DNA of 64,000 nucleotides from contig NZ_JAPWKD010000015.1 of the NCBI RefSeq assembly GCF_028283705.1, forward strand, positions 372,001 through 436,000. The letters run 5' to 3'. The position numbers and the translations under genes are program-made. Of this stretch, positions 36,101 to 46,631 are shown piece by piece. The DNA is from Pantoea sp. GTDB taxonomy: Bacteria; Pseudomonadota; Gammaproteobacteria; Enterobacterales; Enterobacteriaceae. Under the pieces are notes generated by a model, which made no database searches, was not told where the DNA came from, and was given only the letters and a program-made list of their open reading frames with translations. Within the stretch, counting starts at the first letter, position 1, and each line of letters starts with the position of its first letter.

Positions 36101-38369
36101 ACAAAACCCCTCACTGGATGCAAATAAATGGGCCAAACAGGCAGTAGATATCGCAATGCGGATAACTGAACGCCGGTCACGTATATCAACATTATCAGCA
36201 ATTGCATCTGATACAGCGAATCTGCCAGATACGCAAGCCTCTTCCCATGCCATAAAATTAGCCCTGGATGACATGAACACCCCCTCTGCCAGTGATGTTG
36301 AAATTAATAACGCTTTTACCAGATTGCGAGAGTTTATTGATATCAACAAACCTGCATCAGATTTAGCGGCGCAGTTAAATTCGCTGGGATCTTTTGCCCG
36401 GTATTATGCTGAGAATGGGCGCGGGGAGCAGGTTAGCGAAATATTGCCGATGGTTTCATCTTTCGCTCATATATCTGCTTTATCTGCACAAGCTGCGGAC
36501 TTAATCAGTGAGTTAACCAAAAACACTTCATATGAACAGCACATGCAGCAATGGGCGGATCGCCTTCGCACTCGGGCACTCACGGAGCCTGAAACGGTGT
36601 TGCAGGAGATTGAAGATACCAGTAGCTACAGCTTTAACAATGAGGCTATTGATGTTGGTGTTGAAATCTATGAACTGGGTGTTTCACTGAGTCGGCAGCT
36701 GAATACCGGGTCTGGATTCCTGCCATCTTATGGCATCAGAACCCATTCCCAGCAACTAACCCTGATTAGTCCATCAATTGCTGATGGATTATTAAATTTA
36801 TTATTACGACAGCAGAAACAACATCCAGAAAGGCAGAAGGTTATTGCCCGACGTGCTCTGGAGGTGATGGTTATGGCACAGCGAAGTGCGGCGGCTACTG
36901 CAATTATTCAGGCGGCAGTCAGGGAACGTGAGGGAGGAAATATCCGGCAGCTACAGGATATTGATGCTGCTGCCAGAAACTGGCAGCGAGCACATGATCA
37001 AATGGCCAATGCGGTTGACCGTAATGCATCTCCCGATACACTTGCCACAATGATTAATACTTCGCTGGGTTATCGTCACTTTCTGGAAAAAAATAAAAAA
37101 GCGGTACGTAATAATAATCGGGAGTATGTTAAGTTCGCTACTATGGCGGCCGCCAAAATTGCGAACACAAGCCAGCTGGTAAAACCTGATGAAGCATTAC
37201 TTATGTATCGTATCAGTGATGCGGGAATCTTTCTTAACGTTGTTACTGCGGACGATGCCCGGCTTTTCGATTTAAGTACGCAGGATCTGAACATTAAAAA
37301 AATTTCGCTGCTTATTAAACGAATCAGAAATGGTGTGGCCGCGTTCGAAGAAACGAGTTATGTATTTGATTTCGCGGCATCATACCAATTGTATGAACAA
37401 CTTATTGCCCGTGCAGAACCTTTATTAAAAGGTAAGACACACCTGAAAATTGTCCCTGATGGCGCGTTATCAACAATACCTTTTCAAATCTTATTAATGA
37501 AAGATCCCGGTAAATTGCAGCTGACTCCAGAAAGCATCAGACAGGCACCGTGGTTGGTTCGCCAATACTCAATTGAAGTCGTCCCGTCAATTGTCACGCT
37601 GTTAATGCCCGTAAATTCTATGGTCTCTCCTGATAAAACATTTATCGGCTTCGGTGATCCGGCCTTTCCCGGATGGCAACCGCATGGGTGTAATGGCGTG
37701 GTATCGGATAGGCGTCTGAGATTGAAGAAAGTATCCGTTAATGATACGCCATCCTATTCTGTTGAGCCATTGCCTGATACGGGTTGTTTGTTGCATACAT
37801 TGGCAAAAGAATTGGGTGGGGATAATGAAAATATTATTCTTGGGTCAGCTGCGACTGAAGATAAGGTGAAACAGCTCTCTGATGAGAATATCTTGCGTCG
37901 CTATCGCATTATTTCCTTTGCAACTCACGGATTAATGACCGGAGAAAAGGAGGTAACTGAACCCGGTTTGGTATTAAGCCCACCCGCGGAGGAGGGGCTT
38001 CAGGATGGCTATCTTGGTACGAGTGAAATTATCAATTTGTCACTGAATGCCGACCTGGTCATCCTTTCTGCCTGTAACACTGCTTTAGGTGATGGCTGGG
38101 GAGGGAGTGGGGAAGCGTTTGATGGTCTCGCCAGTGCTTTTTTATTTGCCGGTGCACGTAACCTTTATGTCACTCACTGGCCGATCGATTCACATGCCGC
38201 ATCACATTTATTTTCTCAGGCAATAAAAAGCACAGATATGCGTAACGCGACTGGTCGTGATTACGCCGTAGCTCTGCGTGCGGCGGAATTGCAGCTATTA
38301 AATCAAGCGGCGACTCCCCGTGAAGCTCATCCAATGTATTGGGCACCAGTTTCATCTGTTGGTCAATAA
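33108..38369 (+). CDS. Large CHAT-domain (caspase-like) protein with helical repeats
   Basis: A 1753-residue protein. A hydrophobic stretch at about residues 17-32 (LLPWLWQALVIFLLL) is a signal peptide or membrane anchor. Residues about 60-1350 are almost all helical, consistent with degenerate TPR-like repeats. The C-terminal 350 residues are a CHAT domain, entered by KPDEALLMYRI and containing HLKIVPDGALSTIPF, the catalytic His-1607 (SFATHGL) and Cys-1656 (ILSACNTAL), then FLFAGARNLYVTHWPI. CHAT proteases of the caspase clan cleave specific protein partners, often in defence or cell death. The ATG at 33108 is preferred because it lies past the terminator and precedes the hydrophobic segment. 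The gene is AT-rich compared with its neighbours. The target is unknown. Confidence 0.82.
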   Translation: MLIINNKNQYFHKRSDLLPWLWQALVIFLLLHSDNCWPDTISSSPPFSASQCHDESDKQLKARCLLHHIDLIGDQAAREGLERNHYRQTAADALTTFAHTDSDFLIRGRFNLAWADDPDNSVFTGAEENSDVNQVIRSYQQVCPESEYGGTDNAIGMTALICSVVRLRLHVLNNGLEQVTPDEHEIGEITRFLQHFSIMQSDNKLTDDDARLARRLVVIGMGIAAAERADSATDQAIGYSMLALKVAEAQARLATPDYEAIAFATNIAELVNISGPIGGTRQNPAIQLTRFAHELATRYFPAKHAVVIAINEALANMDIDIATDPAYPDAVRAESAGQARQLANVLFNSAFLITDPELQDQRLKVVEQMYQRLEDSDHTYEVIMKRYQLALDNKADSSAAIKQASSVVASLSQNEKYREQEANLRQKLLEQLDALPDNSKGLAATLYDAIEVLSPTVIHLPPCEGLMQLQVMKRINAHGKKLAQQYGINAGKTAAAFDPQLDFIFRLESATVSMGRECKNLSASSHTDEIITRQVDEFLVEDFGFQKIDQLQQASILLKQIILRDEIKGDSLFINASDHDLNQPALHIINKIEEVMKDNPLRQQPVWDQFIGLEIKWLMLVGQVDSANQRLLRHDMEVSQQKNEESLLYTLAMYPHYFKNQTTPMKWPESVYRNLIDAMCKTGDITGAISLLKYQTDLDSALSRDRIISSLTQFNPGTKVLDWLHNLTINEKNDWNRDAIFAQMTSLTSVNTISSQSAQPDAVKNNAQILSAAESITNPLLRMMRYQSVITNFNQLHNKTAADDAVQRAQELFVSMNRTERHIVAESFFLTLTNTIGLGAAVNRARVLTLQVSDNSELNDYQREEMQAQNASLSDHELNIYYLAISGVIKSAVAQGETDFITRALKDIRDSGGKEISTKMAFKALEYANSLKTPSSESGSEALTVYLSANGYDYWHWEDVKTYITAINSDNLSPEVERLVNNLSHLEDKSKFLAYVAKQNPSLDANKWAKQAVDIAMRITERRSRISTLSAIASDTANLPDTQASSHAIKLALDDMNTPSASDVEINNAFTRLREFIDINKPASDLAAQLNSLGSFARYYAENGRGEQVSEILPMVSSFAHISALSAQAADLISELTKNTSYEQHMQQWADRLRTRALTEPETVLQEIEDTSSYSFNNEAIDVGVEIYELGVSLSRQLNTGSGFLPSYGIRTHSQQLTLISPSIADGLLNLLLRQQKQHPERQKVIARRALEVMVMAQRSAAATAIIQAAVREREGGNIRQLQDIDAAARNWQRAHDQMANAVDRNASPDTLATMINTSLGYRHFLEKNKKAVRNNNREYVKFATMAAAKIANTSQLVKPDEALLMYRISDAGIFLNVVTADDARLFDLSTQDLNIKKISLLIKRIRNGVAAFEETSYVFDFAASYQLYEQLIARAEPLLKGKTHLKIVPDGALSTIPFQILLMKDPGKLQLTPESIRQAPWLVRQYSIEVVPSIVTLLMPVNSMVSPDKTFIGFGDPAFPGWQPHGCNGVVSDRRLRLKKVSVNDTPSYSVEPLPDTGCLLHTLAKELGGDNENIILGSAATEDKVKQLSDENILRRYRIISFATHGLMTGEKEVTEPGLVLSPPAEEGLQDGYLGTSEIINLSLNADLVILSACNTALGDGWGGSGEAFDGLASAFLFAGARNLYVTHWPIDSHAASHLFSQAIKSTDMRNATGRDYAVALRAAELQLLNQAATPREAHPMYWAPVSSVGQ

Positions 38370-38401
38370 TCTGCTATTTCATTATTCACATCGGAGGCAT
38401 T

Positions 38402-39184
38402 ATGGAACGTAGAGAACTACTGAAATTGGCTCTGGCAGGTACGGTTATATTGGGTGGCGTTGGCAAAAAGGCCATTGCTGTTCCTGCAGGAACAGGTATA
38501 GATACCCCCGTGGTATTTCCTCCCGGTGTTCCCGTGCCCTCACTGGAGGAAATTCTTGACTCTTTACCAACCTTACAGGGGGTTGCTCAAGCTTATGAGG
38601 AAGAGATCAGAAAAAGTAAACTTATTATGGATAACTGTCGTAATCGGACCACGCCCTTCGAAGTGGCAATGTATTATTGGCAATTACGCAGCGGTGAATT
38701 CAACCAACAGTTTGGTGCGGAAGCCAGTTCTTATGCTGAGGAGTGGCCAATACGTGCTAACCCGGTAATTGTACAGTTTTTCAATGCCACAACGCTTCAC
38801 AAGCCTGTGGGGGATCAAACGGCATGGTGTGCTGCTTTTGCTTGTACCTGCATTGAAAAGGTGGCTCCGGGTAAAAGTACGAAAAGTGCAGCATCAAGTT
38901 CCTACCGCGAATGGGGAGAATCGACTACCACCCCTAAGTGTGGAGATATCGTGGTTTTCCAGCATAAGACGAAACCCGGGCTCGGGCATGTTGGCTTTTA
39001 CGTGGCTGAGGCCCCTGGAGGCGTTATGGTGTTAGGAGGAAACCAAATGCCACTGTGGAAAAAGCTGCCTGGTGGTACATATGAATCACGTAATACCGGT
39101 GAGGTAAATATAAAACTATTCCCGCTGGATGGTCATGAACTCAAACTGCATTCTTACAGAACCGATCCGATATTGCATAGCTGA
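38402..39184 (+). CDS. Tat-signal CHAP/NlpC-like (TIGR02594-type) protein
   Basis: A 260-residue protein. The N-terminus has a twin-arginine motif (ERRELLKLA) and a hydrophobic stretch up to KKAIAVPAG, typical of a Tat signal. The C-terminal half resembles TIGR02594/CHAP cysteine peptidases or amidases: Cys-143 in TAWCAAFACTCIE, GDIVVFQ, and His-196 in GLGHVGFYV, with an Asn in LGGNQ as possible third residue. Such enzymes usually cut peptidoglycan peptides. The start at 38402 follows a GGAGG site, and the frame lies 32 bp after the CHAT gene, so the two form an operon. A functional link to the CHAT protease is inferred. Confidence 0.78.
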   Translation: MERRELLKLALAGTVILGGVGKKAIAVPAGTGIDTPVVFPPGVPVPSLEEILDSLPTLQGVAQAYEEEIRKSKLIMDNCRNRTTPFEVAMYYWQLRSGEFNQQFGAEASSYAEEWPIRANPVIVQFFNATTLHKPVGDQTAWCAAFACTCIEKVAPGKSTKSAASSSYREWGESTTTPKCGDIVVFQHKTKPGLGHVGFYVAEAPGGVMVLGGNQMPLWKKLPGGTYESRNTGEVNIKLFPLDGHELKLHSYRTDPILHS

Positions 39185-39215
39185 GACCTAAAATTGCGTT
39201 TCGTCAGATTATTAG

Positions 39216-39245
39216 CACGACTGAGTATCAGCAGACTCAGCCGTG
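39216..39245. terminator. Hairpin between convergent genes
   Basis: CACG-A-CTGAGT pairs with ACTCAG-C-CGTG (ten pairs, one mismatch) around an 8-base loop. It lies between the stop of the Tat-signal protein and the stop of kbaY on the other strand. No U-run follows on either side, so termination is likely only in a general sense. Confidence 0.4.
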
Positions 39246-39257
39246 CCTAATCAGGTA

Positions 39258-41284
<2,027 letters not shown>

Positions 41285-41388
41285 AACAATATCCTTAAGA
41301 TTAAGCTGTTACTGAAAGCCAGTCCGATAGTTTCACTACCTTTCTTTTTTCTGTCACTTGGTTATTTAAACGGATAAGGCAATCTACA

Positions 41389-41434
41389 AGAAAGGAAATG
41401 AAACTTCAACACAAGAAGGAAAGAAAAGGAAAGG
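41389..41434. promoter_or_regulatory. CTTTC-rich candidate AgaR operator upstream of agaS
   Basis: On the minus strand this segment reads as a pyrimidine-rich run with repeated CTTTC units: CTTTCCTTTTCTTTCC, then TTTCATTTCCTTTC. E. coli AgaR is known to bind CTTTC-containing sites at the agaZ, agaS and agaR promoters. Similar clusters occur at 44391-44582 and 52761-52849 in this window. Which of the two DeoR regulators binds here is not known. Confidence 0.5.
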
Positions 41435-41442
41435 TGAGCGCC

Positions 41443-41467
41443 GTTACGCGATAAATCGCGTCGCAAC
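41443..41467. repeat. REP-like palindrome
   Basis: GTTACGCGATAAATCGCGTCGCAAC is a diverged copy of the window's palindrome family, with the conserved GCGATAAATCGC centre. It lies between the small membrane gene and agaS, upstream of the candidate AgaR site. Confidence 0.55.
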
Positions 41468-41580
41468 AAATTCGTGCAGATGTGTTGGATTTTATTCAGG
41501 AGAAAGGCAGGTCAATGCTGAAAATAGCGAAGAGAGGTATTTAACGGAAAAAAAACAAAGCGGTAATAATATTTACCGCA

Positions 41581-41817
41581 TTAACCAGAAATAAACATTA
41601 ACCAGCCGATGATACTTACGGCAGACGTTAAAATATAGCCGACACCTTCGCCCGTCATATAACGACGCATGGTCATATCTAACTGACCTACTTTGACTTT
41701 TTCGCGTTGCTCGTCGTCAGTGGCGTTCAGAATAGTACGAAATGCCGCGATACCATTGGTAAGTAACAGCGAGCAAATAGCGGCAACGGTCAGGGTTAAT
41801 ACGTTATGCATGGTCAT
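41581..41817 (-). CDS. Small two-helix membrane protein of unknown function
   Basis: A predicted 78-residue protein with hydrophobic segments at about residues 5-25 and 55-76, separated by a charged loop (NATDDEQREKVKVGQLDMTMRRYMTGE). I do not recognise the family. The ORF track start is a TTG at 41826; the ATG at 41817 is taken as more likely, though no strong ribosome site is seen. It lies between agaA and agaS and is separated by 87 bp from the agaA stop. It is not a PTS subunit. A role in transport or stress is possible but unsupported. Confidence 0.5.
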   Translation of the reverse strand: MTMHNVLTLTVAAICSLLLTNGIAAFRTILNATDDEQREKVKVGQLDMTMRRYMTGEGVGYILTSAVSIIGWLMFISG

Positions 41818-41904
41818 AGGCTTCAATCAGTTTGTCTGTCGAAGTTTTATTCTATGGCAAAAGCTGAAGCGCTTCAGTTCAAATTTAACTATCAATGTTA
41901 TTGA

Positions 41905-43062
41905 TCAAATAAAATGTGCGGTAATTGGCTCGGTCGGCATAACCGCCACACCCTTAACCCACAGCTGCTGGGGATACAGCTGGTCATTCAGCGCCAGAAG
42001 ATTGGCCTGTTTCCCCGGCGCGAGGGTGCCCAGCTGATGTGCTATGCCCAGCAGACGCGCCGGATGCAGGCTGGCCATCTCAATCGCCTGTTGGCTGCTG
42101 ACGCCGCCGTGGGCGACCATATTGCGTACCGCGGCATCCAGCGCCAGCGTGCTGCCAGCCAGACCCCCTTGCGCCGTGCGCACCACACCCGCCCGCATCT
42201 CCACATCGTGACCACAAATCGAGTACAACCCATCGGGCATCCCGGCGGCTCGCATGGCGTCAGTAATCAGAATGATGCGTTGCTGCGCGCATTGGCAGGT
42301 GAGACGCAGGACCGCCGGATGGACATGATGACCATCGGCAATCAGTTCCAGCCAGGCGCGCGCGTCGCTTAATCCAGCGCCCGTCATACCTGGTTCGCGA
42401 TGATGCAAACCGCGCATGCCATTGAAGCAGTGCACCAGCCCATCGGCCCCGGCATCCAGTGCTGCCAGCGTCTGGTCATAACTGGCGGCGCTGTGCCCCA
42501 GCATCACCCGAATACCGCGTGCTTTCAGATGACGAATTGCCGCCAGCGCCGCAGGTTTTTCCGGGGCCAGCGCTACCATACGCAGCGTGCCTTGCGCCAC
42601 CTCGATCAGTTGATCGATTTCGCTGATATCCAGCTCGCGGAACCATTCGGGTAGGTGTGCACCGCGATTTTCGGCGGTAAACCATGGCCCTTCAAGGTAG
42701 CTACCCAGCAGCTGAGCACCGGACGAATGATGGCGATAAGCAGCGATGCGCCTTAACGCCTCGATGATTTCTGGCAACGGGGCGGTGACGGTAGTTGCCA
42801 GCCAGGCACCGACCCCTTCGCGTGCCTTGTGTTGTGCCAGTGTCAGCAGCGCCGAGGGATCGTCATCCATCACATCCACGCCCGCACCACCATGCACATG
42901 GGTATCGATATAGGCCGGACACAGCAGATCCACATCCCGTCGCATCTCGCCGGGGGCGATGGGCTGGATGGCGGTGATGCTGCCATCCACCAGGTGCAGC
43001 TGCTGCTCATCACGCCAGCCTTCCTCGCACAACAGCCGACGAGCCCGAATAATCTGTTCCAT
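41905..43062 (-). CDS. agaA: N-acetylgalactosamine-6-phosphate deacetylase AgaA
   Basis: A 385-residue amidohydrolase of the NagA/AgaA family. Metal and active-site motifs are PAYIDTHVHGG, YLEGPWF, MLGHSAAS, VHCFNGMRGLHHREPG and ITDAM. It removes acetate from N-acetylgalactosamine 6-phosphate, giving the AgaS substrate. The sequence could equally be a NagA; the position directly after kbaZ and before agaS favours AgaA. The start at 43062 (MEQIIRARRLL) lies 13 bp after the kbaZ stop and is preferred to the longer frame, which would overlap kbaZ. Confidence 0.85.
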   Translation of the reverse strand: MEQIIRARRLLCEEGWRDEQQLHLVDGSITAIQPIAPGEMRRDVDLLCPAYIDTHVHGGAGVDVMDDDPSALLTLAQHKAREGVGAWLATTVTAPLPEIIEALRRIAAYRHHSSGAQLLGSYLEGPWFTAENRGAHLPEWFRELDISEIDQLIEVAQGTLRMVALAPEKPAALAAIRHLKARGIRVMLGHSAASYDQTLAALDAGADGLVHCFNGMRGLHHREPGMTGAGLSDARAWLELIADGHHVHPAVLRLTCQCAQQRIILITDAMRAAGMPDGLYSICGHDVEMRAGVVRTAQGGLAGSTLALDAAVRNMVAHGGVSSQQAIEMASLHPARLLGIAHQLGTLAPGKQANLLALNDQLYPQQLWVKGVAVMPTEPITAHFI

Positions 43063-43075
43063 TTCTCTGGTTCCC

Positions 43076-44356
43076 TTAAGCAGGCTGGCAGGCACGGTGA
43101 TACTGTTGCAGCACATCCTGAATATGATCGATTAACAATGCATGGGGAGTAGCAGGCAGCTGACCCTGACGCACTTTGCTGTATTGCAGCGGTAGATACT
43201 GGCTGATGAGCGGCAGCGGGAGTGGGGTATCCGCCAGATTGCGGATCAGCACATTAAACGCATCGGCAATCTGCGCATCCGGCCAGTAGTAACGCACCCG
43301 GTCCGAATAGCTAAAGCCGCGCGCCAGGCGGCGAGTGTAGCTATCGCCGTGATAATGACTTTGCCAGTAGCCGGGTTTGTCGAGCATCACATCCTCCAGC
43401 ACGGTGCGCAGGTGGGAACAGGCTTTGGCACTGAGCAGTTCCTCTTCGATGCTGGCGAGGGAAAACAGCGCTTCGCGCAGGGCGAACGTTAACGCCGGGC
43501 CAACTTTCAAAATGGCGAAATGGTCGATAACCAGCTGGCGCAGGGACTCTGGCGTTTGATAGTCGGTGGAGTGGGCTTCGAACAGCGGTCGTCCGGCGGC
43601 TTCCGCCCACTGGCGCAGTTGCTGCGCTTTTTGTGGCTGATAATCAATGATATGCGTATGGTCAAACTCTACGCCAGGCTGCACCACCAGGCCGATAATG
43701 CGTGGCCATAGCTCAGACAACCCCTGTTGTTCAAAGGCATGATGGTGCGCCAGCAGCGTGGCCTGCGCCGCTTCCGGCGTGGTGACGGCCAGCTCGGTCA
43801 GTGTTTCGTGAGCGCCACCGGGTACCGGGACTTCCGTGCCGATGACATACACCAGGTCACGGCAGCCGAAATGCTGCTGGCAGGTTTCCTCGGCAATCGC
43901 CGCCAGTCGCGCGGCGCGTTGCGCCACAATTGCATCGGTCAGCGGCACTGGATCATCGGCGCAGGGCATGCTGCAATCGAGATGAATTTTCTTAAAGCCT
44001 GCCTGCACATAATGGGCAATCAACACCTCGGCATGTTGCATCGCCACCTCGGCAGCTTCCTTTTGCCAGCGATTAGGGCCGAGATGGTCGCCGCCGAGAA
44101 TCAGCTGTTCACGCGGAAACTGGCAGGTATCCGCCAGCTGCCAGAGAAAATCACGAAAGTCTGCTGGCGTCATGCCGGTATAACCCCCGGTCTGATCCAC
44201 CTGGTTGGAAGTGGCTTCGACCAGCAGCGGCTGCTGGCGATCGCGGGCAAAGCACAAAGCGGCCTCCAGCACTAACGGGTGCGCAGAGCAAACGGAGAAG
44301 AGTCCATTTTGCTCTCCTTGCTGATGACGGGTGATAATTTCAGTCAGTAGTTTCAC
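43076..44356 (-). CDS. kbaZ: Tagatose-1,6-bisphosphate aldolase subunit KbaZ
   Basis: A 426-residue KbaZ/GatZ subunit, the same length as E. coli KbaZ as I recall, with the conserved [43 protein letters not shown] and [20 protein letters not shown]. KbaZ supports the activity and stability of the KbaY aldolase. The start is taken as GTG at 44356, giving [14 protein letters not shown], with GGAG seven bases upstream. It heads the minus-strand aga operon and is divergent from agaR. Confidence 0.93.
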   Translation of the reverse strand: MKLLTEIITRHQQGEQNGLFSVCSAHPLVLEAALCFARDRQQPLLVEATSNQVDQTGGYTGMTPADFRDFLWQLADTCQFPREQLILGGDHLGPNRWQKEAAEVAMQHAEVLIAHYVQAGFKKIHLDCSMPCADDPVPLTDAIVAQRAARLAAIAEETCQQHFGCRDLVYVIGTEVPVPGGAHETLTELAVTTPEAAQATLLAHHHAFEQQGLSELWPRIIGLVVQPGVEFDHTHIIDYQPQKAQQLRQWAEAAGRPLFEAHSTDYQTPESLRQLVIDHFAILKVGPALTFALREALFSLASIEEELLSAKACSHLRTVLEDVMLDKPGYWQSHYHGDSYTRRLARGFSYSDRVRYYWPDAQIADAFNVLIRNLADTPLPLPLISQYLPLQYSKVRQGQLPATPHALLIDHIQDVLQQYHRACQPA

Positions 44357-44390
44357 TTTCGGCTCCACAGGGTAAGATGCCACCCATCAA

Positions 44391-44582
44391 TCTTTCACAA
44401 TCTTTCTTTTTTGCTGGGTGGCGATGGATGAAAACATAATGAAAGCTACCAGATGCGCAAAATGAAAGGCAAGAAAAAGATAACGTAAGTATGAAAAGCA
44501 TTTTGCCTATGCGCATCTGATAGCAAAGGTTGCATTTGGCCTAAAGAAAGGTGTTAATAGCCAAATCGAAATAAAACGAAAG
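44391..44582. promoter_or_regulatory. agaR/kbaZ divergent control region with CTTTC clusters and a long inverted repeat
   Basis: The 248-bp gap carries three groups of CTTTC/GAAAG units: around 44391-44410 (CTTTCACAATCTTTC), 44440-44476 and 44546-44582. It also has a perfect 10-bp inverted repeat, CAGATGCGCA (44450-44459) with TGCGCATCTG (44510-44519), nested with GCAAAATG (44457-44464) and CATTTTGC (44499-44506). This fits binding of AgaR or a DeoR paralogue, possibly with looping. The binding is inferred. Confidence 0.6.
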
Positions 44583-44604
44583 CAATGAATGGCAGGCTAA
44601 CCTT

Positions 44605-45414
44605 ATGCAGCATTCTGATAATCCGATGGAAAAAAGCGTGGCGGCGACCAGCGAGCGGCGTGAGCAGATTATTCAAAAATTACGCCAGCAAGGTAGCGTG
44701 CAGGTGAATGATCTCGCTGCGCTTTACGGGGTTTCCACGGTGACCATTCGTAACGATCTGGCGTTCCTGGAAAAGCAGTGTATTGCGGTACGCGTATACG
44801 GCGGAGCGCTGATCTGTGATAACGGCCAGGGAACGGCGGAGCCTTCGGTGAAAGACAAAAGTTCGCTGAATATTTCGGCGAAACGCAGCATCGCCAGCGT
44901 TGCTGCCGAGCTGATTAAACCGGGACATCGGGTGATCCTTGATTCCGGCACCACCACCTTTGAGATTGCCCGCCATATGCGCCAGCATCAGAACGTCATC
45001 GCCATGACCAACGGGATGAACGTTGCCAACGCCCTGGTGGAAGCGGAAGGGGTGGAAGTGCTGATGACCGGCGGCCATTTGCGTCGCCAGTCGCTGTCGT
45101 TTTATGGTGACCAGGCCGATCATTCGTTGCAGAACTACCATTTTGACCTGCTGTTTCTCGGCGTTGATGCCATCGATCTGGATCGTGGCATCAGCACCCA
45201 TAACGAGGATGAAGCGCGCCTGAATCGCCGTATGTGCGAGGTGGCAGAACGCATCATCGTGGTCACCGACTCCAGTAAATTTAACCGTTCCAGCCTGCAC
45301 AAAATCATCGATACCCAGCGTATCCATATGATCATCACCGATGACAGCATTCCGCAGAACAGCCTCGAAGGGCTGCGTCGGGCGGGGATTGAAGTGGTGC
45401 TGGTCAGCCAGTAA
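44605..45414 (+). CDS. agaR: DeoR-family repressor AgaR
   Basis: A 269-residue DeoR-type regulator, identical in length to E. coli AgaR as I recall and very similar: [38 protein letters not shown] for the helix-turn-helix, [15 protein letters not shown] in the sugar-phosphate pocket and [20 protein letters not shown]. It represses the GalNAc/galactosamine catabolic genes and is released by a phosphorylated intermediate. It is divergent from kbaZ. No strong ribosome site is visible before the ATG at 44605; a start at the ATG at 44626 ([12 protein letters not shown]) is possible. Confidence 0.92.
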   Translation: MQHSDNPMEKSVAATSERREQIIQKLRQQGSVQVNDLAALYGVSTVTIRNDLAFLEKQCIAVRVYGGALICDNGQGTAEPSVKDKSSLNISAKRSIASVAAELIKPGHRVILDSGTTTFEIARHMRQHQNVIAMTNGMNVANALVEAEGVEVLMTGGHLRRQSLSFYGDQADHSLQNYHFDLLFLGVDAIDLDRGISTHNEDEARLNRRMCEVAERIIVVTDSSKFNRSSLHKIIDTQRIHMIITDDSIPQNSLEGLRRAGIEVVLVSQ

Positions 45415-45419
45415 GCATC

Positions 45420-45439
45420 GCGGGCGCTGATACGCCCGC
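45420..45439. terminator. Hairpin between convergent agaR and oxidoreductase genes
   Basis: GCGGGCG and CGCCCGC form a perfect 7-bp stem with a 6-base loop, between the agaR stop and the stop of the convergent Gfo/Idh/MocA gene. There is no strong U-run on either side. It may act as a bidirectional terminator. Confidence 0.5.
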
Positions 45440-45447
45440 ATCAAAAT

Positions 45448-46611
45448 TCAGGCGGTTTGCGCCGGAGTGAGCAGCAGGTCAAGTTTCTCCCATACCGGCG
45501 CTAAATCCACCAGCTTACGCTGCTCACGGGCTTCATCCATCGCCAGCGCCAGAATCCCGGCTTCAATCGCATCCTGCGGCGAAACCGGCAGCGGACCGCC
45601 GTGCAGCACGTGGTCGATCACCTCACGCGCCATTTGTTCATCGGCACCGTAATGCTGCGACAGCGCGGTACGGGTGGCGTACTGCTTATCCACGGTTTTG
45701 CTGCCGCTCATCACATCATGTACCCACAGGAAACCACGAATAAAATCGCCTTCCGCCTGGCCGCGCGACCCCATGATGCAGAAACGGCGGAACTGGTCCG
45801 GTGCGTTGATGTTGGTATGGAAATTCATCGCTACACCGTTGGCGTATTCGACAATCGCCACCTGGTGGTCAACGATGTCGCCATCACTGTCGAACACTTT
45901 ATCGTCTCCCAGCCAGCCAGATGGTTTCTGGTGAAACAATGTCATATCATCCGCCCCGTGCTGGCGCGGATCATTTTCCGGCACAAAATTACGCCGTCCG
46001 CCAAAGCTGGCAACGCGCATCGGTCGGGAACCAATCAGGCTGTTGTAGAGATCGAGGTCATGGCAGCATTTTTCCAGCATAAAGCTGCCGGAATAGCGTG
46101 AGTAGCGCCGCCAGTCGCGCATAAAAAAGGCCCCGTGGTACGGGTAGATATGTTCCGAGGCTTCTACCGAGACGATATGACCCAGTGCGCCGGACTGCCG
46201 TGCCTGCAACACATCGCGGTACATCGGCGCATAGCGCAGAACCAGGCCAATCAGCAACTGTTCCTGACCATACTGCGCCAGCAATTCCGCCAGCTGGTAA
46301 CTTTGTTCAAGGCTTGCCACCACCGGCTTTTCGCAAAACACTTTCACGCCAGCTTCCAGCCCGACGCGGATATGTTCCAGGTGCAGGTGATTGGGAGAGC
46401 CAATCATTAACAGATCGAGCTGATGCGCCGCCAGCAGCGCCTCGGGCGTGTCATAGACATCACCGGCTGTGATGCCATGCTGTTGCAGGGTCGCCAGCCC
46501 GGCCGGGGCCGGATCGACGTAACCCACGATGGTGAAGTCTGGCAACAGGCTACTGAACACATGCCCGAGATAACCGAGACGGAACCCTAATCCAATAATG
46601 CCTACTTTCAT
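45448..46611 (-). CDS. Gfo/Idh/MocA-family protein (NAD-dependent oxidoreductase or GH109-like)
   Basis: A 387-residue protein of the Gfo/Idh/MocA family. The N-terminal Rossmann fold starts KVGIIGLGFRLGYLGHVF, has IGSPNHLHLEH and the hallmark VFCEKPVVASLEQ. The C-terminal part includes MLEKCCHDLDLYNSLIG and a Trp-rich segment. Known members oxidise sugars at C2 to C4; family GH109 uses NAD in a glycosidase mechanism on alpha-GalNAc. The gene is the last of the importer operon, 20 bp after the DeoR gene, so a GalNAc-derivative substrate is likely. Which activity it has cannot be decided here. No signal peptide is seen, so it is cytoplasmic. Confidence 0.8.
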   Translation of the reverse strand: MKVGIIGLGFRLGYLGHVFSSLLPDFTIVGYVDPAPAGLATLQQHGITAGDVYDTPEALLAAHQLDLLMIGSPNHLHLEHIRVGLEAGVKVFCEKPVVASLEQSYQLAELLAQYGQEQLLIGLVLRYAPMYRDVLQARQSGALGHIVSVEASEHIYPYHGAFFMRDWRRYSRYSGSFMLEKCCHDLDLYNSLIGSRPMRVASFGGRRNFVPENDPRQHGADDMTLFHQKPSGWLGDDKVFDSDGDIVDHQVAIVEYANGVAMNFHTNINAPDQFRRFCIMGSRGQAEGDFIRGFLWVHDVMSGSKTVDKQYATRTALSQHYGADEQMAREVIDHVLHGGPLPVSPQDAIEAGILALAMDEAREQRKLVDLAPVWEKLDLLLTPAQTA

Positions 46612-46631
46612 GAAGCTACTCTCCCGCGGTA

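Noticed and set aside
44680..45444. A 254-residue minus-strand frame opposite agaR
   Set aside because: It is antisense to agaR and rich in His and Gln in the way of shadow frames; no ribosome site.
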